Assembly: GCA_030063045.1 (NCBI GenBank)
Contig: JAQSEB010000185.1
Span: forward strand, 248,001 to 312,000
Direction of reading: 5' to 3'
Origin: Pratylenchus scribneri
Taxonomy: Eukaryota; Nematoda; Chromadorea; Rhabditida; Pratylenchidae
Length of the DNA stretch: 64,000 nt
Shown here: positions 9,467 through 19,734 of the stretch, piece after piece
Layout of the letters: each line of letters starts with the position of its first letter
How positions within the stretch are numbered: the first letter of the stretch is position 1
Position numbers and translations under genes: made by a program
Notes under the pieces: generated by a model
Database searches by the model: none
Seen by the model: only the letters and a program-made list of their open reading frames with translations
Told to the model about the DNA's origin: nothing

Positions 9467-12101
9467 ATGGAAGAGAAAAGTTCCCATCGTATAATTGAGG
9501 GCAAGGCCAAAATTGTTTTTGACGGAAATTTCTCCACTTTTTACAATCCAATCCAAGAGTTTAATCGAGATTTGACGTAATTTTAATTGGGTTAAAATTG
9601 AATAGAATTTATGCTAATATTAAGGTCGCTGTTTTGAGGGTATTTTCCGAGACGAGAATAGCCCAGAAAAATGAACAAATGGAAATGGATGGAACGAAAC
9701 AAAATGAGCTGAAAGAACAAACATCGGGCGGCCTTCGCATTTTGGACGCATTATCCGCTTCCGGACTGCGGGCAATCAGATTTGCGAAGGAAGTGCCCGG
9801 CGTGGATTTGGTGGTGGCCAACGATTTTTCCGAACATGCCTTCAAAACAATCCAATGAAATGTCCAACTGAATGAATAGGAGGGGCGAGTGAGGCCAATG
9901 CATTCGGATGCAATGTTCGGTTAAATTATTCGCATAAATATTTATTAAAATTTAAATAAATTTGCCAGTGATTTGATGATGGAACATCGCCGATTCGAGA
10001 AACGCTTCCATGCAATCGATTTGGACCCGTATGGATCGGCAGCAATTTTCCTTGACTCCGCTGTTCAGGCCGTCACGGATGGAGGTTATTTTGCTTTATA
10101 GCTGTAAATTTAATAATTTTGAATAGGAATTTTGATGGTGACCTGCACGGACATGGCCATCCTTTGCGGGAATTGTCCAGAGGCTTGCTTCGCCAAATAC
10201 GGTTCCATTCCAATTCGGCACAAATCATGCCATGAAATGGTTAGTTTAACCCAAAATTCAATCATCAATTTCCACTTCCATTCCAGGCACTCCGAATCCT
10301 CCTCCGTGTGATCGATTCGGCGGCCAATCGCCATGGCCGCTTCATTCAACCCCTCCTCTGCATTTCCATCGATTTCTACATTCGATGTTTTGTCCGGGTG
10401 CAGTCGGGGGCGGCCAAAGCCAAGCAAAGTTTGTGCCGGCTGGCCCAGGTGTTCAGCTGCGCCCAATGCCAATCACTCGACTTCCAACCGCTCATCCGTA
10501 AATCCATCCAAGGCGAAAGTGTTCGATTCACGGCGCCGCATTTTGCCAGCAATTTGGTCCACAAATTTGGAGTGGAGGTTAATGGGATTTTTAATTTAAT
10601 TATTAATTAATAATTTAAATTTGAAGGATGGAGAAAATGCGGCCAAACAAAATGGAAATAAAAAATCTTCCGCCGGAGAAAGCAAAAAGGAAGACGGACA
10701 AAATGTTGGAAATTGTGGGAAATGTGTTCATTGCGGATGCACGGCAATCCATGTGGGTGGACCAATTTATGTTGGGCCAATCCATGACCGGGAATTTGTG
10801 CAGAAAATGTTAAATAGGTTCATCCTTTTTTTTATTAAAATTAATTTTTATTTAAAAAATATTATTTTGAGAATTTTGAGGGTCTTGGGTTCGAACCCGG
10901 TTAAGGGCAAATATTTTTTATACATTTAAATTTAAGTCAAAATTCCACAAAAATTATTCCAAATAATAAATATAATTTTTTTTATTAAATTTCCAGCCTC
11001 AAACGAACACCACCGCCAACAAATGATCATCATCCACCAGAATTGGGCACTTTGGAACGGTTGAAGGGCGTTTTAACGCTGGTTTTGGAGGAATTGGCTG
11101 ATTGTCCCCTCTCCATGGATCATTCCCATTTGATGGCCACCATCAAATGCCCAACCCCAAAAGTGGCCCTTTTTCGGTCGGCCCTCTTGAATGGCGGTTA
11201 CCGATGCTCTGGGACACATTCAAACCCAAATGGCCTCAAAACCGATGCACCAATGCATTTTGTTTGGGACATTTGCCGAGCATGGGTTCGTCCGTCACTT
11301 TTTTTCTGTGAATTTTAAGCATTTTTTTCAGGCCAAACAAGCCGGCTTAAATGTGAACAAATTGAAGGAGGACTCAACGGCGAAGCGAATTTTGAGCAAG
11401 GAACAAAGGTAGAGGCGAAAATATGGGAAATGTTAGAATGACTATATTTTGTCTAAGAACTTGAGAGTTAAACTTTTCAAAAGTTGAAGGCTCCCATTTT
11501 GGGCCGAAAATTTTTGAAATTTTTAAAATTTCAAAAAATTTTTTGGCAATTTGTGTCGAAAATTTTTTTAAAAATTCCGAAAAAATTGTAAAATTTTTAA
11601 TCAATAATTTTTTGCAGATCCCGAGTGAATTTCACCTATCATCCGGATGCATTTCCACCCACCGATCCAATCCACCTCGTTGGCCGGGAGGATGAAAACA
11701 ACGAAAATTGGGGCCCAATTCGTCGATTTGAGGAAAATTCTTCCAAAGCAAAAAAACCAACAACAACATTGTCCAGCGGAAAGGTCAAAAAGATGGCAAC
11801 ACCACCGAAAAAGTCCAAAAAGACGGAAGAAATGCCCAAAACACCGGACCACTATTGGGACGTGGATTTCCCCTCGCCCGGGGAACAAGTTCGACTCGGC
11901 TATCTCACCTATGCCACATCGCCTCTGTTCAAAAATAGGAATTTGACGGCACCACCCAAAAGGAGGGCTTCTCCACCACGGCAACCTCCACAGCAGCAGC
12001 AGCAGCAAAAGACGCAATCACTTCCGGTCAAACGACGGCTGATGGTCGACTTTTCATCGGAAACGGACAGTTGGAATAATGATGATGAGGAAAATGGATG
12101 A
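9467..12101 (+). pseudogene. TRMT1: tRNA (guanine26-N2)-dimethyltransferase copy with two in-frame stops
   Basis: This is a second copy of the TRMT1 gene found intact at 45082-47573. Nine exons can be placed: 9467-9576, 9606-9914, 9969-10084, 10127-10239, 10287-10577, 10627-10817, 10997-11285, 11332-11408 and 11618-12101. All splice sites and phases are conserved. Exon 2 holds two stops, TGA at 9856-9858 where the sister copy has CGA and TAG at 9877-9879 where it has TTG. They fall just after the SAM-binding motif [15 protein letters not shown]. The last exon keeps the family VNFT and NWGP motifs but then carries a different Lys-rich, Gln-repeat and acidic tail. Exon 2 is a multiple of three in length, so skipping it would keep the frame but lose the cofactor site. 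It is most likely a decaying paralogue. It ends about 320 bases before prefoldin. Confidence 0.85.
10876..10912 (+). repeat. tRNA T-arm-like (B-box) motif in intron 6 of the TRMT1 copy
   Basis: The intron contains TTGGGTTCGAACCCGG, a perfect pol III B-box-like core. The same intron of the sister gene has it too, inverted at about 46120-46156. It looks like a relic of a tRNA-derived short element. Confidence 0.5.
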
Positions 12102-12424
12102 ATGAGGAAGAGGAGAGGAGGAGGGAAGAATTGTAAAAAATGATGATGGAATAATTTTTGAATTTATTTTTTTTTGTTTGGTTTTCCAAACCATATATAA
12201 TCTCATTTTGCTCGTCTTCAAAATATTTTATATAACTTTTAGTTATTTTTCGCTCTATTTTGAGATTTTGGTCTTTCCAATTTATTTCCAATTTATTTTG
12301 AATAAATTATTTGAATTTATTTTCGAATTTTCGACTCATTTTCGTTTATTTCGAACAAAATATATTTTATTCTAATTTTAATTTATATTTTTTTTATTAA
12401 TTAATTAAAAAAAGACAGGAGAAA

Positions 12425-13161
12425 ATGGGCAAATTGGAAGATCTGAAGACCAAATTCGACGAGGATGTGGAAAAAATGCGCCAATTGGAGAGAGGTTTAT
12501 GAATGAATAATTTAATTATAATAATGTTGGCATTTGAAGAGAGGACTCGATACATTTCAAATCGGAAGAGACTGGAGAGCCAACTCACTGAGAACAACAT
12601 GCTCAAGGAGGTTAGCTATAGAAATGGGGATTTACTAAATAAAATAATTACAAGAGATTTTTACTTAGCCAGTCCAATTTTTTGGAAAATTTTTAGAACT
12701 TTTACGTAAAATATTTATAAATTTCAACATTTTCTAGCCAAAACTTAATTTTATGGGATAAATCAAATACAAAATATAAGACTCGAAATTCACAATAAAA
12801 TTTTTAAAAATTCCAATTTTCGGAAATTTATTATAAAATAGACAATCAAATTGCAATAATTTCTTATGAAAATTAAACCCAAACGAATTTAAATCCCCAA
12901 ATTTTCAAGGAATTGGACCGCTTGGAGGACGGAGCCGACGTGTTCAAATTGATTGGACCCGTGATGGTCAAACAGGAGCTGGGCGAGGCCCGACAAAATG
13001 TGCAAAAACGGATTGACTACATCAAAAAAGAGGTGGAACGAATGGAAAGCATGATGGCCGACAATTTGAAGGGAATTAATGGGCAAAAGGAGCAAATCGA
13101 ACGGACAAGGACCAAATTGAGACAGGCATTGCAGCAACAAGGCGGTGGTGGTGCAAATTGA
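12425..13161 (+). CDS. pfd-6: prefoldin subunit 6 (beta-type)
   Basis: Prefoldin 6 is a beta subunit of the hexameric chaperone that delivers unfolded actin and tubulin to the TRiC chaperonin. Three exons fit in phase, 12425-12494, 12540-12610 and 12910-13161, giving 130 residues, the usual family length. The protein is a coiled coil at both ends. Its centre matches the family: NRKRLESQLTENNMLKEEL, then DGADVFKLIGPVMVKQEL and EARQNVQKRIDYI, followed by a Lys/Glu-rich second helix. The tail is QQQGGGGAN. AATAAA occurs near 13253. It follows the TRMT1 copy on the same strand about 320 bases downstream; no operon evidence is visible. Confidence 0.94.
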
Positions 13162-13873
13162 AGAACAACCAAAAATGCACAATGAATGAATGAAAAATAT
13201 TCATTAAATTAAATCATATTTGTTGCTGTTTTAATCAATCTCATGGCATAAAAAATAAATTCTCTGAATAAAATATTTTCTTAATTTTCATTTAATTTTT
13301 AAAAAAAAACATCCTTAAATGCATGTGCATTTTTTCGTAAAAGTAAAACGAGCAAACTGCAAATGCAAAAGTCTTTGGGTCGAATGGGGTACTGTATGTT
13401 GGATTTGGTTAAGTTTTTGAATTCCCGCCAAAAAAGAATTTGGCGAAATGTAATAGATTTTTTATCCAAATACAAAATGAATCATTTTTCTTAGAAAATG
13501 GGAATAAAATGTAAAATTTTGAATGTGCCATTCACATAAATTCCCCTTGAGCTACATTCACACAAATGAATGGATCCGAAGCGTCGGAGCTCGTAGTTAG
13601 CAGGAGTAGGAATTTTGGGTGCCATTGCCATTTCTACTTGACCAAAAAAAATTTACACCAAAAAATAGAGAGGACACTTTTCCGCATATCGTCGGAGTCG
13701 GTCTTATAAAAAATTTTTTAATCTTCAGGAAATTTTAAAAATTATACCATCCGATGCAGAAAAGTGTCCTCAACGCACACAAAATTTCTACACCTTCTGA
13801 CTCCGACGCGTCGGATTCATTTTTGAACGTATATTTACGTGGCCTAAATTTAAAATTTTTATTTAAGTGTTAC
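13162..13873. other. spacer between prefoldin 6 and the truncated SIX gene
   Basis: This is AT-rich DNA with an inverted-repeat element at about 13563-13825. I looked on the minus strand for the rest of the SIX domain and a homeodomain that should follow 13874 and found neither. Confidence 0.6.
13563..13825. repeat. inverted-repeat (foldback) element
   Basis: The outer arms ATGAATGGATCCGAAGCGTC (left) and GACGCGTCGGATTCAT (right) are imperfect inverted repeats. The inner arms GGACACTTTTCCGCAT at 13673 and ATGCAGAAAAGTGTCC at 13755 also pair. It is a MITE-like foldback unrelated to the 295-bp family; no clear target-site duplication is seen. Confidence 0.6.
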
Positions 13874-16800
13874 CTCAGCGTAATGTGCCCGCATCCAAAG
13901 GTCCTAAAAATGCCAAAAATAGCGATGATCCAATTAAAATTTATTGCCACCTGCAATTCGGCATGATGGCCTGGGGAGAAATTGTGCGACTGGAGGATGG
14001 CATAAAGTTTCTTGAAATTGTGCCGATGGAATGAAATCAAGGCCTGCGCCTTCAGCACACTTTCACTGTATCTGTACTCGTCCAGCGGGGGAATGGTCCA
14101 CAAGAATTGGGCCTTGGAATAATGGAAAGGACATTTTGGTGGAGGAAATGGCGGCTTATTTGGCCTATTTCAAACAATAAGGTACTTCCTTTTGGCTAGT
14201 TCAGAAAGGCAATTGCCAATCTTATTAGGAAGCGATATACATTTTAGAAGCCCTAATAAGTGTTCTCTACAATTAAGTAACTTTAGAAGGAATGGTCCAC
14301 AGGGATAGGGCGTTGGAAAATTTGAAGACAATTAGGGAATTAAAATGCTTTTTTTGGCCTATTTCAAATAGGGTTGCGCTCCCGTTCCCGCGGGGGTCAC
14401 CCCCGACGGGGGCCCCCGCGGGGGTTTGAGTCTCACCCCCGTCCCACTCCCGAAGGTCCACCCCCGATCACTCCCGCCCCCCGAACCTCCACCCCCGCGG
14501 GGGTACGGGGGTGAACATGCACCTCATATTATTGGATTTTTTCCTGGAAAATGGGAAATGTCAAGGAAATTTTGAGCAAATTTTTATAAGCTTTTTAAAT
14601 TTTTTTTGTTTAAATTTATCGCTGTCTACTATTTGACTAAAATTTTTCGCTGCGCGGCAATTTTTGGACAAAAATTTGGGATTTCTCATTTCTACCTTTA
14701 GAGAAAGTAAAATTCAGGAGTCATATGATATACCATCCGACTCCTCTCGTCGAGCTGAGTTCAATGGTACCAAAATTATGGCCCGGACTTTACCCGTTGA
14801 AAAGTTATGATTTCAGGAACATCGAAAAAGTGCTTGGTCCCCCTATGGGTCGAAAGAATTTTTTCGGTCAAATTATACTTCAATCGACGCGTCTCGATGA
14901 GAGAAACTCAAATCTATCATGTTTTCTCATAAAACTCAAAAATAAAAAAGTTATAGCCATTTTAGTCTCGCTGGAATGTGTTGGAACTGCGGAGGAATAT
15001 AAGAATGGACTCCGGAGTGTGCGTACCCGAAGCACGGGAACTGGACGCTCGTCTGGTCGCGCGGAGGCGGAGCACACGGAGGAGTCCACTCTGAAATGCC
15101 CACCGGAGCAGTTCCAATCCGTATTTCCTTTGCGCGACTCTAACTTTTTTATTTTTGCATTTTATGTGAAACCAATAACATTTTCGTAATCAGCTCTCGA
15201 GCTGCTTCGATTGAGTTATAATATGTCCGAAAATTTTTTTTGAAAATTTTCAACCCATAGGGGGACCCTTCACTTTTGCGTTTTTTAGTTGTTTATCATT
15301 CTGTAACATCAGAACTCGTAAAGTCCGGACCATAATTTTTGTACCATTGAACTCAGCTCGACGAGAGGAGTCGAATGGTATATCGTATGATCCCTATATT
15401 TTACTTTCGCTATACGGTAGGGCGCCCAAAAATTTTCCTTCAAAAAATTTTTTATGTGAAAAATAACAGATTTACACTACCCCCGCCCCCGCGGGGATCC
15501 CCGCGGGGGTCCCCGTCAAGGTCACCCCCGTCCCCGCCCCCGAAGGTGCCACCCCCGATCACCCCCGCCCCCGTCCAACTCGCCCCCGAACCTCGGGAGC
15601 GCAACCCTAATTTCAAACCAATAAGGGACAGTACCGCCAATTCGATACATTGGCAATTTTTTGGCCATATCTCAATAAGGCATTTGCCCATCTAGGAAGG
15701 CGATATATCATTTAAAAAACCAAAAATGTCTTCAACAATTAAGCCATTTAAAATTTTCTGAAATTCAATTTTAAAAAAATTTATATGCCTTTGAGAACAG
15801 TAAACCCATATTTTTGGGGAAAGACCGTTTATTTTACTATTTTTTTAAGTTTCAAAAATTAGTAAAGCCTCTTTTTAGAGGACATTTAGGGCTTTAAAAA
15901 GGCATATCGCCTTTCAGAATTGGCTTTCGCCTAGATGAGTTATGGCCTTAAGAAAAGCGCAGGTATTTAAGCGGTGGTACTGAATCATCCCGTTTAGTTT
16001 TCAAAGGAAATGTAACCAAATTTACTCTGTAATTTTTGGTAAAAATTAATCATAAAAGTGTATTAAATGGCCCTAGCCAATTTAATTATTTAAATTACCA
16101 GCCGTTCAATGAGATTGTGCCTTTGCAAAACTTCGCAGAGGACGCCAACCTGTTCCACAGTGAATACAAAATCGGCGCTGTAAAAAAATGCTTGGGATGA
16201 TTTGGATTGAGGCAATAAAAAAACTGGACTGAAATGCGTTTTATATGCGCCAATTTCTAACCAACCACCCAGGGATGGTTCAAATAACATCGAGAAAAGT
16301 ACCGAACGGTGAAAAGGGGGCTAGCCCCATAAATTCACATTTTTTCTCTCAATTTCCATTCCCCCAAACTCATTCCCATATCAAAATTCGATCCTCCGGA
16401 CTACCTTCTTGTTTTCCACCTCCTCCTCATGGAAGATGAGGATGAGGAGTAGGGGTTTTCGATTTCGGCATCACCACCAACATAGTTGAGGAAAAGTAAG
16501 CAAAATTCTCAAGTGGTGTGAACAGTGAAGATGGAGGGGATAAGGGGGATATTCCCCCTATGCTTGCTGATATATAATATACATTCTGATGGATTGTATT
16601 AAATGGAATCCCCCAAGGCCTATAAATATCCGCCACTCTTGAATTGAAAAATGATAAGATATTGAAGAGAAAGGAAGGAGAAGGGTCAATTGAGTACAAC
16701 GGTTTTTGACACCAAATCTCAACTAGCAAGCAATCTAGGAAGGCGACATCACCATTCAAATGCCTAATCAATCAAACTTTTAGTATGAATTTGGCGCATT

Positions 16801-17146
16801 TGCATGGCACAAGATTGTTCGAATTTTCAAAAGGCGCATTACAAGGAATAAAATGCATTCTGATCTACCGCACAAATACGGGCATAGTTTCAGCTTTCGT
16901 TGCCCCACTTTTTGCTAATAAGGTCAAAATTAACTTTTGCCTTCTTATTCCACAGAGGTAGAATCCACATAAATCTTAGAATGTCCTAAAAAAGACTCAC
17001 CCGCTTTGAAGATGTTGTGAATGATGATGGGAGGCGGAATGAGAATGATACTGATTAAGTTGTTGCTGCTGCAATTGTGGATGATGGTTTTGGTGTTGGA
17101 TTTGATGATGATGGAGGAGGGCGGTGGCCGTGGAAGACATGGCCAT
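13874..17146 (-). CDS. SIX-family homeobox gene, only the N-terminal SIX domain found
   Basis: Four minus-strand exons fit: 17146-17001, 16177-16099, 14112-13951 and 13903-13874. The first ATG in exon 1 is at 17146. Exon 1 is rich in His and Gln. Exons 2-4 encode most of a SIX1/2-type SIX domain: FTVEQVGVLCEVLQ, ERLAQFLWTIPP, ESVLKAQALISFHRHNF, NFSPGHHAELQ and LWMRAHYAE. After exon 4 there is a normal donor (GTAACA), but no exon with the end of the SIX domain or the homeodomain appears before prefoldin. Either the gene is truncated, or its 3' exons lie beyond the genes to the left. A TIR element and a foldback copy sit in intron 2. A neighbouring complete SIX gene recalls the adjacent ceh-33/ceh-34 pair of C. 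elegans. Confidence 0.78.
14160..14290. repeat. diverged half of the foldback family
   Basis: Motifs such as AGGAAGCGATATACATTTTAG and AGAAGCCCTAATAAGTG are recognisable but worn. It lies in intron 2 of the truncated SIX gene, just left of the TIR element. Confidence 0.5.
14361..15617. mobile_element. TIR transposon with GC-rich ends and a large inner palindrome
   Basis: The element spans 14369-15609. Its terminal inverted repeats are TAGGGTTGCGCTCCCG and the exact complement, flanked by an 8-bp duplication ATTTCAAA at 14361-14368 and 15610-15617. Next to each end are about 130 bases of CCCCCGCGGGGGT-like sequence, strikingly GC-rich for this genome. The two GC blocks share a CACCCCCGTCC...CCCCGATCAC stretch in direct orientation. 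The middle (about 14722-15392) is itself a near-perfect palindrome with arms such as ACTCCTCTCGTCGAGCTGAG. No transposase is encoded. The 8-bp duplication suggests a hAT-like non-autonomous element. Confidence 0.85.
14722..15392. repeat. large palindrome nested in the TIR element
   Basis: The left arm runs from TCATATGATATACCATCCGA through GGCCCGGACTTTAC. The right arm is its reverse complement, ending in TCGAATGGTATATCGTATGA. The arms are about 75 bases each with few mismatches, and weaker pairing continues inward (GGTCCCCCTATGGGTC with CCCATAGGGGGACC). Confidence 0.8.
15661..15948. repeat. foldback repeat family, copy in truncated SIX gene intron 2
   Basis: The ends are TTGGCCATATCTCAATAAGG and ATGAGTTATGGCC, with AGGCGATATATC and GGCATATCGCCT inner arms. 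It lies directly beside the TIR element. Confidence 0.8.
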
Positions 17147-17179
17147 TGGTTTAAACGAGCTGAATTGGGTGGATGGATT

Positions 17180-17810
17180 GAATGGCCAAAACTCAGTCGC
17201 CACAGCTCCGATTTCGGCTGACGACGGTGTCGATTGGCAGCCAATCGAGGCGAGGGGATGGAAAGGCGAGAACTTGGACGAATATAGGGGTGGTTGGCTT
17301 TGGAGGGGGAAAGGAGATCTGTTGCAATTCGTCCCTTTTCAATTTCTACCGGAGGGATGGTTTACGGCCTTGGATTGTGGCGGCTTTGGGGGTTCAAAAA
17401 ACTGCGCGAAATGAAGGCGACCGAAAAATGAGGCCAAAAAGAGGTGGGAGAGGGAGGGGGGAGGCAGGAAAAGAAAGGAAGGCCAAAATTAGATATAAAT
17501 TGGGGATGGATTAAATGCCCAAAAACTCAATTCAGCCAGCCACGGCTCCGATTTCGGCTGACGACGGTGTCGATTGGCAGCCAATCGAGGCGAGGGGATG
17601 GAAAGGCGAGAACTTGGACGAATATAGGGACGGTTGGCTATGATGGAGAGAAGGCGATCTGTTGCCACCGAAGGATGGATTACGGCCTTGGATTGGCAGT
17701 GGCTTCAGATTCAGATTGGCGGTAAAAAATGTGCGCGAAAAGAAAGCGGCCGAAAAACGAGGTTAAAAAGAGGGAAGGCAAAGAAAGGGTTGAATAGATT
17801 TTGGGTAAGA
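17180..17810. repeat. direct tandem duplication of about 350 bp upstream of the truncated SIX gene
   Basis: Two units share a block of over 100 nearly identical bases, from CTCCGATTTCGGCTGACGAC to GAACTTGGACGAATATAGGG (17204-17288 and 17546-17630). They share further matches such as TTACGGCCTTGGATTG. Unit 1 overlaps the 5' region of the SIX exon 1. Confidence 0.88.
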
Positions 17811-18351
17811 TGGGAAAAGAAGAAGAAGCCGAAAGGAAAACTATGCCTTTTGGCTCTGTAGATGAGGAAATTCAATCCAATGAAAGTAAGCGGAATCCGG
17901 AGATGGGGGATGTGGAGGCGAATTTGAAAGAATCCAAGGAGGGAAGAAATTTGGCCAAAAGGAGAATGGGGTGGGATGGGATAAAAGCAGGCGGCCACCG
18001 GCCATAAAGGGGGAACTCAAAGGGGTGGAGGGGGTGGCTTTTATTGAATAGGAAGAATTGGGCCGAAACGGGTGGGGATTGGCCCCCTTCGAGCGAGCAG
18101 CCAGCGAGAAAAAGGATGGAATTTCATCCGCCTCCCGTCCAGCCCGTCGTCGGAGGGACACCTACGGCTTTTCCCTTCCCATTCCCAGGGCAGAGGACTA
18201 CGGTCGCCCCATTCTTTCCACAATCCCCTTCCCGGCCTCCGGCCCCCAAATTGCATTCTCGTTTGGCCCCCTTCCCATCGATGTTCTCCCCTTCACCTCC
18301 CCAGTCCCCACTCATCGGCTGAATGAGTGAGTGCTGAGCATGAGGGCCAAA

Positions 18352-18745
18352 TGGTGGACCATCCCTTTGCTTCTTCTTGTCCAAACATTTTGTGGCCCCT
18401 TCTTCCTCCCTTTGTGTTCTTCGTCAACAGGAGTCATTAGCACAATTCTACAAAAATAAGCTATTAATTATAGTTTTAAAAGTGCCGAAAATACACATTT
18501 TATGGCCATAATGATAGTGGCCATAATTTCAGAGGTTAGCGCCTCCTTCAGAAGATAAAAAGAAGTTTATAGGTTTAGGCATCCTATGGTCTTAAATTAG
18601 GTGAAGTTTCATTAAAATTGGCCAACCCTTAAGTGAGAAGCTTCCCTTGTGAGTGATGGGCCATTCGCCACTGGGCTTCTTCTTCTCCTTGTCCAAACAT
18701 TTTGTGGGCCCTTCCCCCTTTGTGTTGTTCTTCATCAGCAGCAGG
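18352..18745. repeat. pair of diverged direct repeats
   Basis: CTTCTTGTCCAAACATTTTG followed by TGG(C/G)CCCTTC and CTTTGTGTTCTTC(G/A)TC occurs at 18371-18430 and again at about 18690-18740. It is a 320-bp-spaced duplication with no coding content. Confidence 0.7.
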
Positions 18746-19133
18746 TGTCAATGAGGTGCGTCCGCGCACTTTCGACCTGTCATCCACTCTTTGTTTTGGT
18801 GTTCTTCCCATCCACTTCCCATCTCCAAAAGTTCACCTTTCCGACCCCCTACTGCTTTTGGCTTAGCAGCTTCTTCAAAAAAGGTTATTTGATATTTTTT
18901 GGAGAGACAAAGGCCAACATTGAAGGCATCTCATTTTTTGGTGAAGAGTTTATTTGCCCAAAATTGCCCAAAATATTTGTGTCGAGACAATGCAAATGGA
19001 ATTTGTGGCATTGCCTAAATATTATTCTCTTTTGGCCAAAATTATTGAAATAGGACGATTATAAACCAGCCAGCAGGTCCGCCTAATAAGATGGACATTT
19101 CAATATCTATATCTGGCCCATACTTTTGGCCAA

Positions 19134-19432
19134 TGTCTCAATAAGGAAGCAACCAATTCAGGATGGTGTAATGTCATTCTAAAGCCCGAAATGCCCTATA
19201 AAAAGTGGCTCATCTAATTTATTGAAAATTTAAATTTCAAATAGTTTGAAAAGTTTAAATAATTTGTAAAATAAGCGGCTTTTCCTCACTAAATTTGGGT
19301 TTATTATATTCAAATACATGTAACTTTTTAAATTCTGAATTTTATAAAATTTAAATAAGCCGAATTGTAAAGGGCACTTTTGCCTTCCCGAATTGGTTGT
19401 TGCCTCGCTGATGTGAGATATGGGCCAAAAAC
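19134..19432. repeat. foldback repeat family, copy between the SIX genes
   Basis: The ends are TTTTGGCCAATGTCTCAATAAGG and TGTGAGATATGGGCC. The centre keeps ATTTGGGTTTATTA, typical of the family loop. Confidence 0.85.
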
Positions 19433-19734
19433 CAATTGAAGCTATTACCCTAAAATGAATCCCCCATAAAAATGACCATATTTTCTGATTTTCCCTAAAT
19501 CAAATGGCCAAAAATCCATAAAATTCCATCATTGTTGGATCATTGAAAGTTTATTACATTTAATGAGCAAAAAAGAGGCACACAAAATAATGGCAAAATA
19601 AACATTTCACTTTTTGTCAATCCATCCAAATATTGGTCCCCCTCCATTTTTTCACATCATTGGATGATTTTGGCCTTTTCGCCTTCGCCGCCACTCTTCC
19701 TCTTTCCTTTCTGCCCCCGCCCATCCTCCAAGTT

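Larger units (their letters stand above)
17147..19734. other. region between the two SIX genes
   Basis: It holds a tandem duplication (17180-17810), a second weaker duplication (18352-18430 and 18676-18745) and one foldback copy (19134-19432). Open frames of 60-134 codons here are low-complexity and overlap on both strands, so none is called. The promoter of the truncated SIX gene should lie in the left part. Confidence 0.55.

Noticed and set aside
11286..11331. Reading exon 7 of the TRMT1 copies straight through into exon 8
   Set aside because: The 46-48 base segment is an intron: in the plus copy it has an in-frame stop, and removing it restores alignment to the family.
14725..15189. 154-codon frame in the TIR element
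   Set aside because: It runs through a palindrome and matches no transposase; open frames arise by chance there.
17147..17203. Extended N-terminus of the SIX1/2-like gene from 17203
   Set aside because: The codon at 17203 is GTG, and the frame upstream meets a stop near 17338 without any ATG. The first ATG is 17146.
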